A stretch of DNA of 52,801 nucleotides from Rikenellaceae bacterium. GTDB taxonomy: Bacteria; Bacteroidota; Bacteroidia; Bacteroidales; UBA932. The translations under genes and the position numbers were made by a program. The notes beneath the pieces were generated by a model. The model saw only the letters and a list, made by a program, of their open reading frames with translations, was not told where the DNA came from and searched no databases. Shown here one piece after another: positions 16,845-24,436 of this stretch (its first letter is position 1; every line of letters begins with the position of its first letter). Where the stretch lies: contig CAAGIL010000039.1 of assembly GCA_900769905.1 (NCBI GenBank), positions 1 to 52,801 of the forward strand. The letters run 5' to 3'.

Positions 16845-17657
16845 ATGGAATGGTGGGAGGCCCTTCTGATGGGCATAGTGCAGGGACTCACTGAGTTTCT
16901 GCCTGTCAGCAGCAGCGGACATCTGATGATTTTCAGGGAGCTTCTGGGCGTGGATCCTGAAGGCTTTCTTGACTTTACGGTCACGGTGCATTTCGCGACG
17001 GTGCTGAGCACAATAGTAGTGTTCTGGGATGCTATCGTGAAGATACTCAAAGGAGTATTCAAGTTCAAGTATAACGACGAGACGGACTACTTCCTGAAGC
17101 TGTGCGTATCGATGGTGCCTGTCGCCGTCGTGGGTTTCTGCTTCAAGGATACCGTGGAGGCCCTCTTCGGAGAGGGTGTCGTGATGGTTGCCGTATGCCT
17201 GCTGATAACCGCAGCCCTGCTCTGCTTCTCGGATTTCTTCCGCTTCAAGCCTCGCGCAGGGAAGGAGTACCGCAACGGTATCTCTTACTGGCAGGCTGCA
17301 CTCGTGGGTCTCGGACAGGCCTGCGCTGTGGCTCCCGGCCTCTCCCGCTCCGGAACCACCATCGCCACCGGTCTCGTCTGCGGCGTGAAAAGGGAAAATA
17401 TGGCCCAGTTCTCCTTCCTTATGGTGCTGGTGCCTATACTTGGTGAGCAGTTGCTCAGCATCCTGGATATGGTGGGCGCTGGTGCTGCCGCCGCCCCGGG
17501 TGTAGGTGTGCTCCCTCTTCTCTGCGGATTCCTGTCTGCCTTCGTTTCGGGCCTGCTCGCCTGCAAACTGATGGTGGCGCTCGTGAAAAAAGCAAAGCTG
17601 CGCTGGTTCGCACTCTATTGCGCCGTGGTCGCAGTGCTGCTGTTCATCTTTATGTAA
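16845..17657 (+). CDS. uppP: Undecaprenyl-diphosphatase
   Basis: Regenerates undecaprenyl phosphate, the lipid carrier for peptidoglycan and O-antigen, and gives bacitracin tolerance. The 270-residue membrane protein has both family motifs: E17-FLPVSSSGH26 and, later, PGLSRSGTT. It lies between DUF3098 and the LpxH-like gene, in a cell-envelope operon, and its stop codon abuts the next start. Confidence 0.96.
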   Translation: MEWWEALLMGIVQGLTEFLPVSSSGHLMIFRELLGVDPEGFLDFTVTVHFATVLSTIVVFWDAIVKILKGVFKFKYNDETDYFLKLCVSMVPVAVVGFCFKDTVEALFGEGVVMVAVCLLITAALLCFSDFFRFKPRAGKEYRNGISYWQAALVGLGQACAVAPGLSRSGTTIATGLVCGVKRENMAQFSFLMVLVPILGEQLLSILDMVGAGAAAAPGVGVLPLLCGFLSAFVSGLLACKLMVALVKKAKLRWFALYCAVVAVLLFIFM

Positions 17658-18410
17658 ATGACTGACAGAAAGGATATTTACTTTGTTTCGGACGTGCATC
17701 TCGGCCTGGGTGTCAAGGACCCTGCCGAGAGGGAGGAGCGTTTCCTGGACTTCCTGAAAGCCATCCCGGTGGAGAAGACCAGGGCCCTGTACCTGCTTGG
17801 GGACATCTGGGATTTCTGGTATGAATACAGGGATGTCGTGCCCAAGGAGGGTTCCCGCGTGGTGGCCCGCCTCATCCTGCTTATGGACCAGGGCGTGGAA
17901 GTGTGGTTCACCCCCGGCAACCACGACATCTGGACTTTCTCGTATTTCGAGAGCCTGGGGATGAAACGCTTCGAACAACCGTATTTCTGCACCATAGAGG
18001 GAAAGCGCTTCTGTCTGGGACACGGGGACCTGCTGGGCGGTGCCAAACCTGGCTACGCCTTTATGATCAGGACTTTCCACTGCCGTTTCCTGCAGCGCCT
18101 CTTTTCCGGTCTGCACCCGTGGATTGCCTACCGCATAGGACTGGGCTGGTCGAATTCCAGCCGCCGCTCCCACAAACCGTACAGGTTCCGCGGCGCTGAT
18201 GAACCCCTGTACCGTTTCGCCGCCGAGACGGAGAGGGAGAGGGAGCTGGATTATTTCGTTTTCGGGCATTTCCACGACGCGGTAGACCTGAGCCTCCCGG
18301 GCGGAGCCAGGCTCTTCGTGCTCAAGGACTGGATGGATGGCGGGTGGAATTACGGCAAGTTCGACGGAACTACTTTTTCACTTCACTCGACAACTTCTCG
18401 GTCTTTATGA
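17658..18410 (+). CDS. UDP-2,3-diacylglucosamine diphosphatase-like phosphoesterase
   Basis: A 250-residue metallophosphoesterase of the LpxH type, which releases lipid X from UDP-2,3-diacylglucosamine in lipid A synthesis. The calcineurin-fold metal motifs are in order: SDVHLG (D12, H14), GDIWDFW, GNHD, GHGD and GHFHD. Bacteroidetes use such relatives in place of canonical LpxH, so the role is likely but not proved. Its last 41 bases overlap the convergent DUF4294 gene. Confidence 0.85.
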   Translation: MTDRKDIYFVSDVHLGLGVKDPAEREERFLDFLKAIPVEKTRALYLLGDIWDFWYEYRDVVPKEGSRVVARLILLMDQGVEVWFTPGNHDIWTFSYFESLGMKRFEQPYFCTIEGKRFCLGHGDLLGGAKPGYAFMIRTFHCRFLQRLFSGLHPWIAYRIGLGWSNSSRRSHKPYRFRGADEPLYRFAAETERERELDYFVFGHFHDAVDLSLPGGARLFVLKDWMDGGWNYGKFDGTTFSLHSTTSRSL

Positions 18411-19086
18411 CGGTCTTGGTCGGGAGTTCGTAAAAAATGGAGAAATAGAAACTGTCCCATTGCCCGGAGTCCCAGATTCTGCACAACTCTTCAATCTTCG
18501 CATCCTCGCTGCCCGGTTTCGGGTCGTATCTGGTTTTCAGGTCCTGGGAAAAGAGCTTCGCTACAAGCTGCCAGAAATTCGCCGCAAAGCCGCTTTCGTA
18601 GGTCTTGATGATCTCGAAGGCGTTCATCCCGCATTCCCTGTCCACCAGGCGCATAAGGACCAGGCCCTGGCTTACCGTCATGTTGCGTATGTCCTTCTCG
18701 AACAGGCGGAAGAGCTCCTTTTCCACGTCGTTTATGTAGCGGTTGCGGTCCCTGCGCTTGCTGGCGTCCGCCTCGAGCGTGCTGTCCACCTGGGCCATCA
18801 TCTTCCTGCCTACCAGCGCGTAGGGGTACACCTTGTTGAAGTTGTACACCAGTTTGTAGTAGCGCCGCCAGTCCCCGCTCTTCATCTTCTTTCCCTTGGG
18901 GAGTATCCACACCGGGTCGAGGGTTTCCATAAAGACCGTGTCGCCTTCCGGGGTGACCTCGAAATACATGGGCGTACCCTTGACCGGCCGCCGGCGCTGG
19001 GCACGGCAGCTTTCGGGGAAGGATACGGCCAGCACCAGTACCAGCGCCAGCAGACATCCCGGGGATATGAGGCGTTTTGCTTTCAT
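18370..19086 (-). CDS. DUF4294 family exported protein
   Basis: A 238-residue protein with an N-terminal signal sequence (LLALVLVLAVSFP followed by SCRAQ) and the DUF4294 domain, found across Bacteroidetes and of unknown function. The start at 19086 is chosen for the signal peptide and because a TATATTTG box lies just upstream. The rest is charged with no recognisable catalytic motif. It converges on, and overlaps by 41 bases, the LpxH-like gene. Confidence 0.82.
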   Translation of the reverse strand: MKAKRLISPGCLLALVLVLAVSFPESCRAQRRRPVKGTPMYFEVTPEGDTVFMETLDPVWILPKGKKMKSGDWRRYYKLVYNFNKVYPYALVGRKMMAQVDSTLEADASKRRDRNRYINDVEKELFRLFEKDIRNMTVSQGLVLMRLVDRECGMNAFEIIKTYESGFAANFWQLVAKLFSQDLKTRYDPKPGSEDAKIEELCRIWDSGQWDSFYFSIFYELPTKTVIKTEKLSSEVKK

Positions 19087-19093
19087 CGGACTG

Positions 19094-19101
19094 CAAATAT
19101 A
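19094..19101 (-). promoter_or_regulatory. -7 box of the DUF4294 gene
   Basis: TATATTTG on the minus strand, 7 bases before the ATG, so the transcript would be nearly leaderless. The 300 bases between this gene and rplP (19087-19386) hold this box, the rplP box and otherwise only AT-rich sequence. Confidence 0.5.
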
Positions 19102-19294
19102 CGAAAAATGCGCTTGCGAATACTGTGCCGCAAAACGTGAATTTAGCCCGTTCCGGCTCCGGTCGAAAATGTGTGAAAATATTTTTCCTCCAGTTTTGCA
19201 AGTTCTTGAAAACCCGAAAGTTGACCTATCAGATTTGCGGTCGAAAATATTTGAAAAATTTCTCAAAATGTATGGTAAATTCAAATATTTTTAC

Positions 19295-19302
19295 TAAATT
19301 TG
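19295..19302 (+). promoter_or_regulatory. -7 box of the rplP-rplQ operon
   Basis: TAAATTTG followed by CAGTCC fits the -7 element; no exact TTTG lies 19-21 bases upstream. It would give an 80-base leader to rplP, and is the only candidate to drive the second ribosomal block. Confidence 0.5.
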
Positions 19303-19386
19303 CAGTCCCAAAAATCGGCTTCTTTCCGCGTAAGACTCTGATTTTCAGGGATTTAGTTGAATATTTATTTTAAAAGTAATACTGAG

Positions 19387-19806
19387 ATGTTACAACCGAA
19401 GAGAACAAAATTTAGAAGGGAACAGAAAAACCGCATGAAGGGCAACGCCCAGAGAGGCAACCAGCTTGCATTCGGTTCTTTCGGAATCAAGACCCTTGAA
19501 AATTGTTGGCTTACTGCACAGCAGATCGAGGCTGCACGTCAGGCCATCTCACGTCGTATGAACCGTGAAGGTCAGATCTGGATCAGGGTATTCCCTGTGA
19601 AGCCTATCACCAAGAAGCCTCTCGATACCCGTATGGGTAAGGGTAAGGGTGATCCGTATGCATTCGTTGCACCTATCACTCCTGGCCGTATCATTTTCGA
19701 GGCCGAGGGCGTTTCGCTCGAAGTTGCCAAGGAGGCTATGCGCCTCGGTGCCAACAAGCTCCCTATCGCCACCAAGTTCGTGGTTCGCAGGGATTATGTA
19801 GAATAG
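19387..19806 (+). CDS. rplP: 50S ribosomal protein L16
   Basis: A 139-residue L16 that helps place tRNA in the A site. It starts LQPKRTKFRREQK and has the GNAQRGNQLAFG and KPLDTRMGKGKG signatures. The ATG at 19387 gives the family length; a TTG 30 bases upstream is rejected. It begins the second ribosomal block, cut off from rpsC. Confidence 0.97.
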   Translation: MLQPKRTKFRREQKNRMKGNAQRGNQLAFGSFGIKTLENCWLTAQQIEAARQAISRRMNREGQIWIRVFPVKPITKKPLDTRMGKGKGDPYAFVAPITPGRIIFEAEGVSLEVAKEAMRLGANKLPIATKFVVRRDYVE

Positions 19807-19824
19807 TAAACTGGAGAAAGAGAA

Positions 19825-20019
19825 ATGAAAGCATCAGAAGCACGCGAAATGTCTGTAGCAGACCTGCGCGACCGTATTGAGGTTGAGAAGAACAACCTTG
19901 ACACAATGAAGATTAATCACGCGATTTCTCCATTGGAGGACACTTCCAAAATCAGTAAGACCAGAAGGGATATCGCTCTTATGATCACTATCCTTGCTGA
20001 AAAAGAAAAACAGAACTAA
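19825..20019 (+). CDS. rpmC: 50S ribosomal protein L29
   Basis: A 64-residue L29, a two-helix protein at the tunnel exit next to L23. It starts KASEAREMSVADL and has the charged middle and KISKTRRDIA typical of the family. Between rplP and rpsQ as expected. Confidence 0.95.
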   Translation: MKASEAREMSVADLRDRIEVEKNNLDTMKINHAISPLEDTSKISKTRRDIALMITILAEKEKQN

Positions 20020-20032
20020 TTAGAGTAGTCTT

Positions 20033-20287
20033 ATGGAAAGAAATCTTCGTAAGGAAAGAATAGGAGTAGTGGTCAGCAACAAGATGGACAAGACCATCAT
20101 CGTTGCCGTTGAAGTAAAAGAGAAACATCCTTTGTACGGCAAGTTCGTCAAGAAGACCACCAAGTTCGTTGCCCAGGACGAGAAGAACGAGTGCGGTATC
20201 GGTGACACCGTCCGCATCATGGAAACCCGCCCTCTGAGCAAGACCAAGAACTGGAGATTAGTAGAAATCGTAGAAAAAGCAAAATAG
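20033..20287 (+). CDS. rpsQ: 30S ribosomal protein S17
   Basis: An 84-residue OB-fold protein that binds 16S rRNA early in assembly. RKERIGVVVSNKMDKTI and GDTVRIMETRPLSKTK are the family motifs. Confidence 0.97.
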   Translation: MERNLRKERIGVVVSNKMDKTIIVAVEVKEKHPLYGKFVKKTTKFVAQDEKNECGIGDTVRIMETRPLSKTKNWRLVEIVEKAK

Positions 20288-20293
20288 CATATT

Positions 20294-20659
20294 ATGATAC
20301 AGCAGGAAACACGTTTACAGGTGGCCGACAACAGCGGTGCAAAGGAAGTTCTTTGCATCCGTGTACTTGGAGGTACCCACCATCGTTATGCGACCGTCGG
20401 CGACACGATCGTAGTTGCAATCAAGAGTGCTATCCCTGGCGGTGACGCCAAGAAGGGTACAGTGTCAAAAGCTGTAGTGGTACGCACTAAGAAAGAGGTT
20501 AGGCGTCCGGACGGATCTTACATCCGCTTCGACGAGAACGCTTGCGTCCTTCTCAACAATGCAGGAGAGCTTCGCGGAACCCGTATCTTCGGTCCTGTGG
20601 CCAGAGAGCTCCGCGCCAATTTCATGAAGATCGTTTCACTTGCACCGGAGGTCCTTTAA
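20294..20659 (+). CDS. rplN: 50S ribosomal protein L14
   Basis: A 121-residue L14 at the subunit interface. It starts MIQQETRLQVADNSGAKE and ends with RELRANFMKIVSLAPEVL; both are near-invariant. First gene of the classical spc operon order. Confidence 0.98.
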   Translation: MIQQETRLQVADNSGAKEVLCIRVLGGTHHRYATVGDTIVVAIKSAIPGGDAKKGTVSKAVVVRTKKEVRRPDGSYIRFDENACVLLNNAGELRGTRIFGPVARELRANFMKIVSLAPEVL

Positions 20660-20671
20660 TCGACAAGCATT

Positions 20672-20989
20672 ATGAAGAAGTTACATATCAAGAAAGGTGA
20701 CACCGTGTATGTAAATGCCGGCAATGACAAGGGAAAGACCGGTAAGGTCCTTTCCGTGGATCCAGCTAAGGATCGTGCAGTTGTCGAGGGCGTAAACATG
20801 GTAAGCAAGCACACCAAACCAAACACCAAGCAGCCTCAGGGCGGAATCATCAAGCAGGAGGCTCCGATTCACATTTCAAATCTCAATCTTCTTGATCCTA
20901 AGACCAACACTCCTACCCGTGTCGGCTACAAGATGGATGGAGACAAGAAAATCCGTTACGCTAAAAAATCCGGAGAGGAGATCAAGTAA
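20672..20989 (+). CDS. rplX: 50S ribosomal protein L24
   Basis: A 105-residue L24, an assembly-initiating protein. The KOW motif is clear at the N terminus (KKGDTVYVNAGNDKGKTGKV), followed by the GVNMVSKHTKPN loop. Confidence 0.97.
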   Translation: MKKLHIKKGDTVYVNAGNDKGKTGKVLSVDPAKDRAVVEGVNMVSKHTKPNTKQPQGGIIKQEAPIHISNLNLLDPKTNTPTRVGYKMDGDKKIRYAKKSGEEIK

Positions 20990-20991
20990 TT

Positions 20992-21588
20992 ATGGCAAAG
21001 AAAAACGCACCAGTAGAGGCTCAGGTTGTGCCTGCAGGATATGTTCCTGCCCTTAAGAAGGTCTACAAAGAGGAAATCGTGGAGAAGCTCACCAAGCAGT
21101 TCTCCTATACTACCGTGATGCAGGTTCCGCGCCTCGTGAAGATCACCATCAACGAGGGTGTCGGCGACGCCACCCAGGACAAGAAGATCGTTGAGGAGGC
21201 AGCTGCAGAGCTTTCCATCATCACCGGTCAGAAGGCTGTCATCACCACTTCCAAGAAGGACGTGTCCAACTTCAAGCTCCGTAAGGGTATGCCTATCGGC
21301 ACCAAAGTTACCCTCCGCGACGTGAAGATGTACGAGTTCCTCGAGAAGCTCATCAGGGTTGCTCTCCCTCGTATCCGTGACTTCAACGGTATCGCCGAGA
21401 ATATGGACGGAAGAGGAAACTACACTCTCGGTCTCAAGGAGCAGATCATCTTCCCTGAAATCGACATCGACAAGAATCCGCGCATCCACGGTCTTGAGAT
21501 TACTTTCGTAACAACGGCCCGCACCGACGAGGAGTGCCACGCCCTTCTCGCCGCATTCGGTCTGCCTTTCAAAAAACATAACAAATAA
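20992..21588 (+). CDS. rplE: 50S ribosomal protein L5
   Basis: A 198-residue L5 that binds 5S rRNA and touches P-site tRNA. PRLVKITINEGVG, FKLRKGMPIGTKVTLR and RIRDFNG are family signatures. The N terminus is about 15 residues longer than in enterobacteria (APVEAQVVPAGYVP). Confidence 0.97.
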   Translation: MAKKNAPVEAQVVPAGYVPALKKVYKEEIVEKLTKQFSYTTVMQVPRLVKITINEGVGDATQDKKIVEEAAAELSIITGQKAVITTSKKDVSNFKLRKGMPIGTKVTLRDVKMYEFLEKLIRVALPRIRDFNGIAENMDGRGNYTLGLKEQIIFPEIDIDKNPRIHGLEITFVTTARTDEECHALLAAFGLPFKKHNK

Positions 21589-21594
21589 GATACT

Positions 21595-21864
21595 ATGGCA
21601 AAGGAATCAATGAAAGCCCGCGAGGTAAAACGCGCGAAACTTGTTGCTAAGTACGCAGAGAAGAGAAAGGCTCTCAAGGAGGCCGGCGACTGGGCAGCTC
21701 TCGACAAGCTCCCTAAGAACGCATCTCCGGTCCGCCTTCACAACCGTTGCTCACTCACCGGTCGTCCGAAGGGTTATATGAGGGCGTTCGGCATCAGCCG
21801 TATTCAGTTCCGTGAAATGGCCAGCAACGGTCTCATCCCGGGAGTAAAGAAGGCAAGTTGGTAA
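21595..21864 (+). CDS. rpsN: 30S ribosomal protein S14 (zinc-free type)
   Basis: An 89-residue S14 of the long form without the CxxC zinc ribbon. NRCSLTGRPKGYMRAFGISR and the C-terminal GVKKASW are diagnostic. Confidence 0.97.
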   Translation: MAKESMKAREVKRAKLVAKYAEKRKALKEAGDWAALDKLPKNASPVRLHNRCSLTGRPKGYMRAFGISRIQFREMASNGLIPGVKKASW

Positions 21865-21885
21865 AAATTAAAAGGATAATAAGAT

Positions 21886-22281
21886 ATGACTGATCCAATT
21901 GCAGATTTTCTCACCCGCATCCGTAATGCTTACGCAGCAGGAAAAAAGGTAGTGGAAGTGCCTTCTTCAAAAATGAAGGTTGCCATCACCCAGATTCTTT
22001 GTGAGAAAGGCTATATCCTCAGCTACAAGGTAGTAGAGGGCACCCCATACAACACCATCAAGATTGCTCTCAAGTATCACCCTCAGACCAAGATGGCCGC
22101 AATCAAGAAGATTGAGCGCGTTTCCACCCCGGGTCTGCGCCAGTATACTGACGTGGAGAACATGCCACGCGTCCTCAACGGACTCGGAATCGCCATCCTC
22201 TCCACCTCCAAGGGCATCATCACCGACAAGGAAGCCAAGGAACTCGGCGTAGGCGGTGAAGTTATTTGCTACGTTTATTAA
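21886..22281 (+). CDS. rpsH: 30S ribosomal protein S8
   Basis: A 131-residue S8 that binds the central domain of 16S rRNA. It starts TDPIADFLTRIRNA and has the C-terminal STSKGIITDKEA. In enterobacteria S8 represses the spc operon; no matching mRNA site was looked for successfully here. Confidence 0.98.
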   Translation: MTDPIADFLTRIRNAYAAGKKVVEVPSSKMKVAITQILCEKGYILSYKVVEGTPYNTIKIALKYHPQTKMAAIKKIERVSTPGLRQYTDVENMPRVLNGLGIAILSTSKGIITDKEAKELGVGGEVICYVY

Positions 22282-22301
22282 TTTAACAAGATTTATAAGA
22301 A

Positions 22302-22862
22302 ATGTCACGAATTGGTAAATTGCCTGTAAGCCTTCCGTCCGGTGTGAGCGCTGAGCTCCTCGCCGGCAACGTGCTGAAGGTTAAAGGACCTCATGGTGAG
22401 ATGTCCCAGAAGATTGATCAGGACATCACCGTCACCATTGAGGACAATCAGATCAAGTTCACCCGTCCGACTGACCAGCCTCGTCACCGCTCAATGCACG
22501 GTCTCTATCGTGCACTCGCGCACAATATGGTTGTCGGTGTGAGCGAGATGTTCACTATCAAGCAGGAACTGGTCGGTGTGGGTTACCGTGTAGCCCTCAA
22601 CGGTCAGATTCTCGTCTTCTCCCTCGGCTACTCCCACGAAATTCAGCTTATGCTCCCTAAGGAGGTAATCGCTGAAGTTCCTGATGTCCGCAAGGGTGAG
22701 AACCCTGTTCTCGTCCTGAAGAGCTGTGACAAGCAGCTCGTAGGTCAGGTAGCAGCTAAGATCCGTTCATTCCGCAAGCCTGAACCGTACAAGGGCAAGG
22801 GTATCAAGTTCGTCGGTGAGCAGCTTCGTCGCAAAGCCGGTAAGACTGCAGGCGCAAAATAA
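22302..22862 (+). CDS. rplF: 50S ribosomal protein L6
   Basis: A 186-residue L6 near the sarcin-ricin loop. SRIGKLPVSLP starts the protein, and the C-terminal RKPEPYKGKGIKF is near-invariant. Confidence 0.98.
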   Translation: MSRIGKLPVSLPSGVSAELLAGNVLKVKGPHGEMSQKIDQDITVTIEDNQIKFTRPTDQPRHRSMHGLYRALAHNMVVGVSEMFTIKQELVGVGYRVALNGQILVFSLGYSHEIQLMLPKEVIAEVPDVRKGENPVLVLKSCDKQLVGQVAAKIRSFRKPEPYKGKGIKFVGEQLRRKAGKTAGAK

Positions 22863-22863
22863 T

Positions 22864-22870
22864 AGGAGGA
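22864..22870 (+). promoter_or_regulatory. Strong Shine-Dalgarno sequence of rplR
   Basis: AGGAGGA, its core 8 bases before the rplR ATG and 2 bases after the rplF stop; one of four such sites in the two ribosomal blocks. Confidence 0.7.
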
Positions 22871-22877
22871 TTGAAAT

Positions 22878-23240
22878 ATGGCACTCAATAGAATTGAAAG
22901 AAGAAGAAGGATTCACTACCGTATACGCAAGCACGTCAACGGTACTGCCGAGAAGCCTCGTATGGTTGTTTTCCGCAGCAACAAGCAGATTTACGTTCAG
23001 GTTGTTGACGACGAGCAGGGCAAGACCCTCTGCGCAGCGGCTTCCAATGACAAGGAGCTCGCAGCACAGTGCAAGGGTAAGACCGGCATCGAAGCCGCAG
23101 CTGTTGTCGGCAAGGCAATCGCAGAGCGCGCCCTCGCAAAGGGTATCACCACCATCTGCTTTGATCGTGGCGGTTACCTTTTCCACGGAAGAGTTAAAAG
23201 TTTGGCCGATGCTGCCCGCGAAGGTGGCCTCGTATTCTAA
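22878..23240 (+). CDS. rplR: 50S ribosomal protein L18
   Basis: A 120-residue L18 that joins 5S rRNA to the 50S subunit. RIERRRRIHYRIRKHVNG, the phrase PRMVVFRSNKQIYVQV, and the C-terminal FDRGGYLFHGRVKSLADAAR identify it. Confidence 0.97.
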   Translation: MALNRIERRRRIHYRIRKHVNGTAEKPRMVVFRSNKQIYVQVVDDEQGKTLCAAASNDKELAAQCKGKTGIEAAAVVGKAIAERALAKGITTICFDRGGYLFHGRVKSLADAAREGGLVF

Positions 23241-23251
23241 GAGAAGAGACT

Positions 23252-23770
23252 ATGGCAAATACAAATGTTAAAAGAGTAAAGACATCTGACCTTGAGCTCA
23301 AGGACAGACTGGTTGCCATCCAGAGAGTTACCAAGGTAACTAAGGGTGGTCGTCACTTCCGCTTCGCAGCAATTGTGGTCGTAGGTGACGAGAACGGCGT
23401 TGTAGGTTATGGTCTTGGAAAGGCTAACGAAGTTACCGCCGCAATCGCCAAGGGTGTGGAAGATGCAAAGAAGAATCTCGTGAAGATTCCTATCATCAAT
23501 ACCACTATCCCTCACGAGCAGGAAGCCAAGTTCGGCGGCTCCCGCGTATTCATGAAGCCTGCAGCTCCAGGTACCGGTGTAAAGGCCGGTGGTGCTATGC
23601 GTGCAGTGTTCGAGTCAGTGGGCATTCAGAACGTGCTCGCGAAGTCCAAGGGTTCATCCAACCCTCACAACCTTGTAAAGGCTACCGTAGCCGCTCTCAC
23701 CCAGATGAGGGATGCCTACACTGTAGCTGGCCTTCGTGGAGTTCCTATGACTAAAGTTTTCAACGGTTAA
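23252..23770 (+). CDS. rpsE: 30S ribosomal protein S5
   Basis: A 172-residue S5 that affects decoding accuracy. It has the N-terminal domain motif RVTKVTKGGRHFRFAAIVVVGD and the C-terminal GSSNPHNLVKAT. Its stop runs straight into the rpmD Shine-Dalgarno sequence. Confidence 0.97.
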   Translation: MANTNVKRVKTSDLELKDRLVAIQRVTKVTKGGRHFRFAAIVVVGDENGVVGYGLGKANEVTAAIAKGVEDAKKNLVKIPIINTTIPHEQEAKFGGSRVFMKPAAPGTGVKAGGAMRAVFESVGIQNVLAKSKGSSNPHNLVKATVAALTQMRDAYTVAGLRGVPMTKVFNG

Positions 23771-23775
23771 GGAGG
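23771..23775 (+). promoter_or_regulatory. Strong Shine-Dalgarno sequence of rpmD
   Basis: GGAGG directly after the rpsE TAA, 8 bases before the rpmD ATG. Confidence 0.7.
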
Positions 23776-23783
23776 ACACGATT

Positions 23784-23966
23784 ATGGCAAAGTACAAGAT
23801 TACACAGATTATCAGCAAGAACGGTGAGACCAAGCGTCAGAAGGACAACCTCCGCTGCCTCGGTATCCGCCGTATGCATCAGACCGTAGAGGTAGAAAAG
23901 ACTCCTGTAACCACCGGCCAGGTGGAAAAGATCGCCCACCTCTGCAAAGTTGAAGTGATTGACTAA
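23784..23966 (+). CDS. rpmD: 50S ribosomal protein L30
   Basis: A 60-residue L30. AKYKITQIISKNG and LGIRRMHQTVEVEKTP fit the family, as does its place between rpsE and rplO. Confidence 0.95.
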   Translation: MAKYKITQIISKNGETKRQKDNLRCLGIRRMHQTVEVEKTPVTTGQVEKIAHLCKVEVID

Positions 23967-23971
23967 GGAGG
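23967..23971 (+). promoter_or_regulatory. Strong Shine-Dalgarno sequence of rplO
   Basis: GGAGG directly after the rpmD TAA, 8 bases before the ATG at 23980. It fixes the rplO start against an upstream in-frame codon at 23959. Confidence 0.75.
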
Positions 23972-23979
23972 ACCCGAAG

Positions 23980-24429
23980 ATGAAACTTGAAAATTTGAAA
24001 CCAGCTGTTGGTTCTACCCACACAAGCAAAAGATTGGGCCGTGGCCAGGGTTCCGGCAAGGGTGGCACTTCCACCCGTGGTACCAAGGGTGCCCAGGCAC
24101 GTGCCGGCTACGAGCATAAGATCGGATTCGAAGGTGGTCAGATGCCTATCCAGAGGCGCCTGCCTAAGTTCGGATTCAAGAATCCTACCCGTGTTGAGTA
24201 CAAGGCAGTCAACCTCTGCGACATCGAGGCTATTGCAGCTCAGAGCGGTCTCAGCGAGATCGGCGTTGCCGAAATCAAGGCTGCAGGCTACGCTGCAAAG
24301 AACGACCTCGTGAAGGTGCTCGGCAACGGAGAGATCAAGGCTGCCGTTACTGTAACTGCAGACGCTTTCTCCAAGTCAGCCATTTCCAAAATTGAGGCTG
24401 CCGGCGGTAAGGCAGTGGTAAACGAATAG
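23980..24429 (+). CDS. rplO: 50S ribosomal protein L15
   Basis: A 149-residue L15, a late assembly protein. It starts KLENLKPAVGSTH, followed by the Gly-rich, basic extension (KRLGRGQGSGKGGTSTRG) and FEGGQMPIQRRLPK. Start set by its Shine-Dalgarno sequence. Confidence 0.97.
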   Translation: MKLENLKPAVGSTHTSKRLGRGQGSGKGGTSTRGTKGAQARAGYEHKIGFEGGQMPIQRRLPKFGFKNPTRVEYKAVNLCDIEAIAAQSGLSEIGVAEIKAAGYAAKNDLVKVLGNGEIKAAVTVTADAFSKSAISKIEAAGGKAVVNE

Positions 24430-24436
24430 TTCCATT

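Noticed and set aside
16836..18275. A 479-codon frame antisense to uppP and the LpxH-like gene
   Set aside because: It spans two genes with clear motifs on the plus strand and shows only His/Glu-rich shadow composition.
9217..19386. The segment inside the ribosomal cluster as a genomic island
   Set aside because: No integrase, transposase, tRNA end or flanking direct repeat was seen, and its genes are ordinary housekeeping genes.
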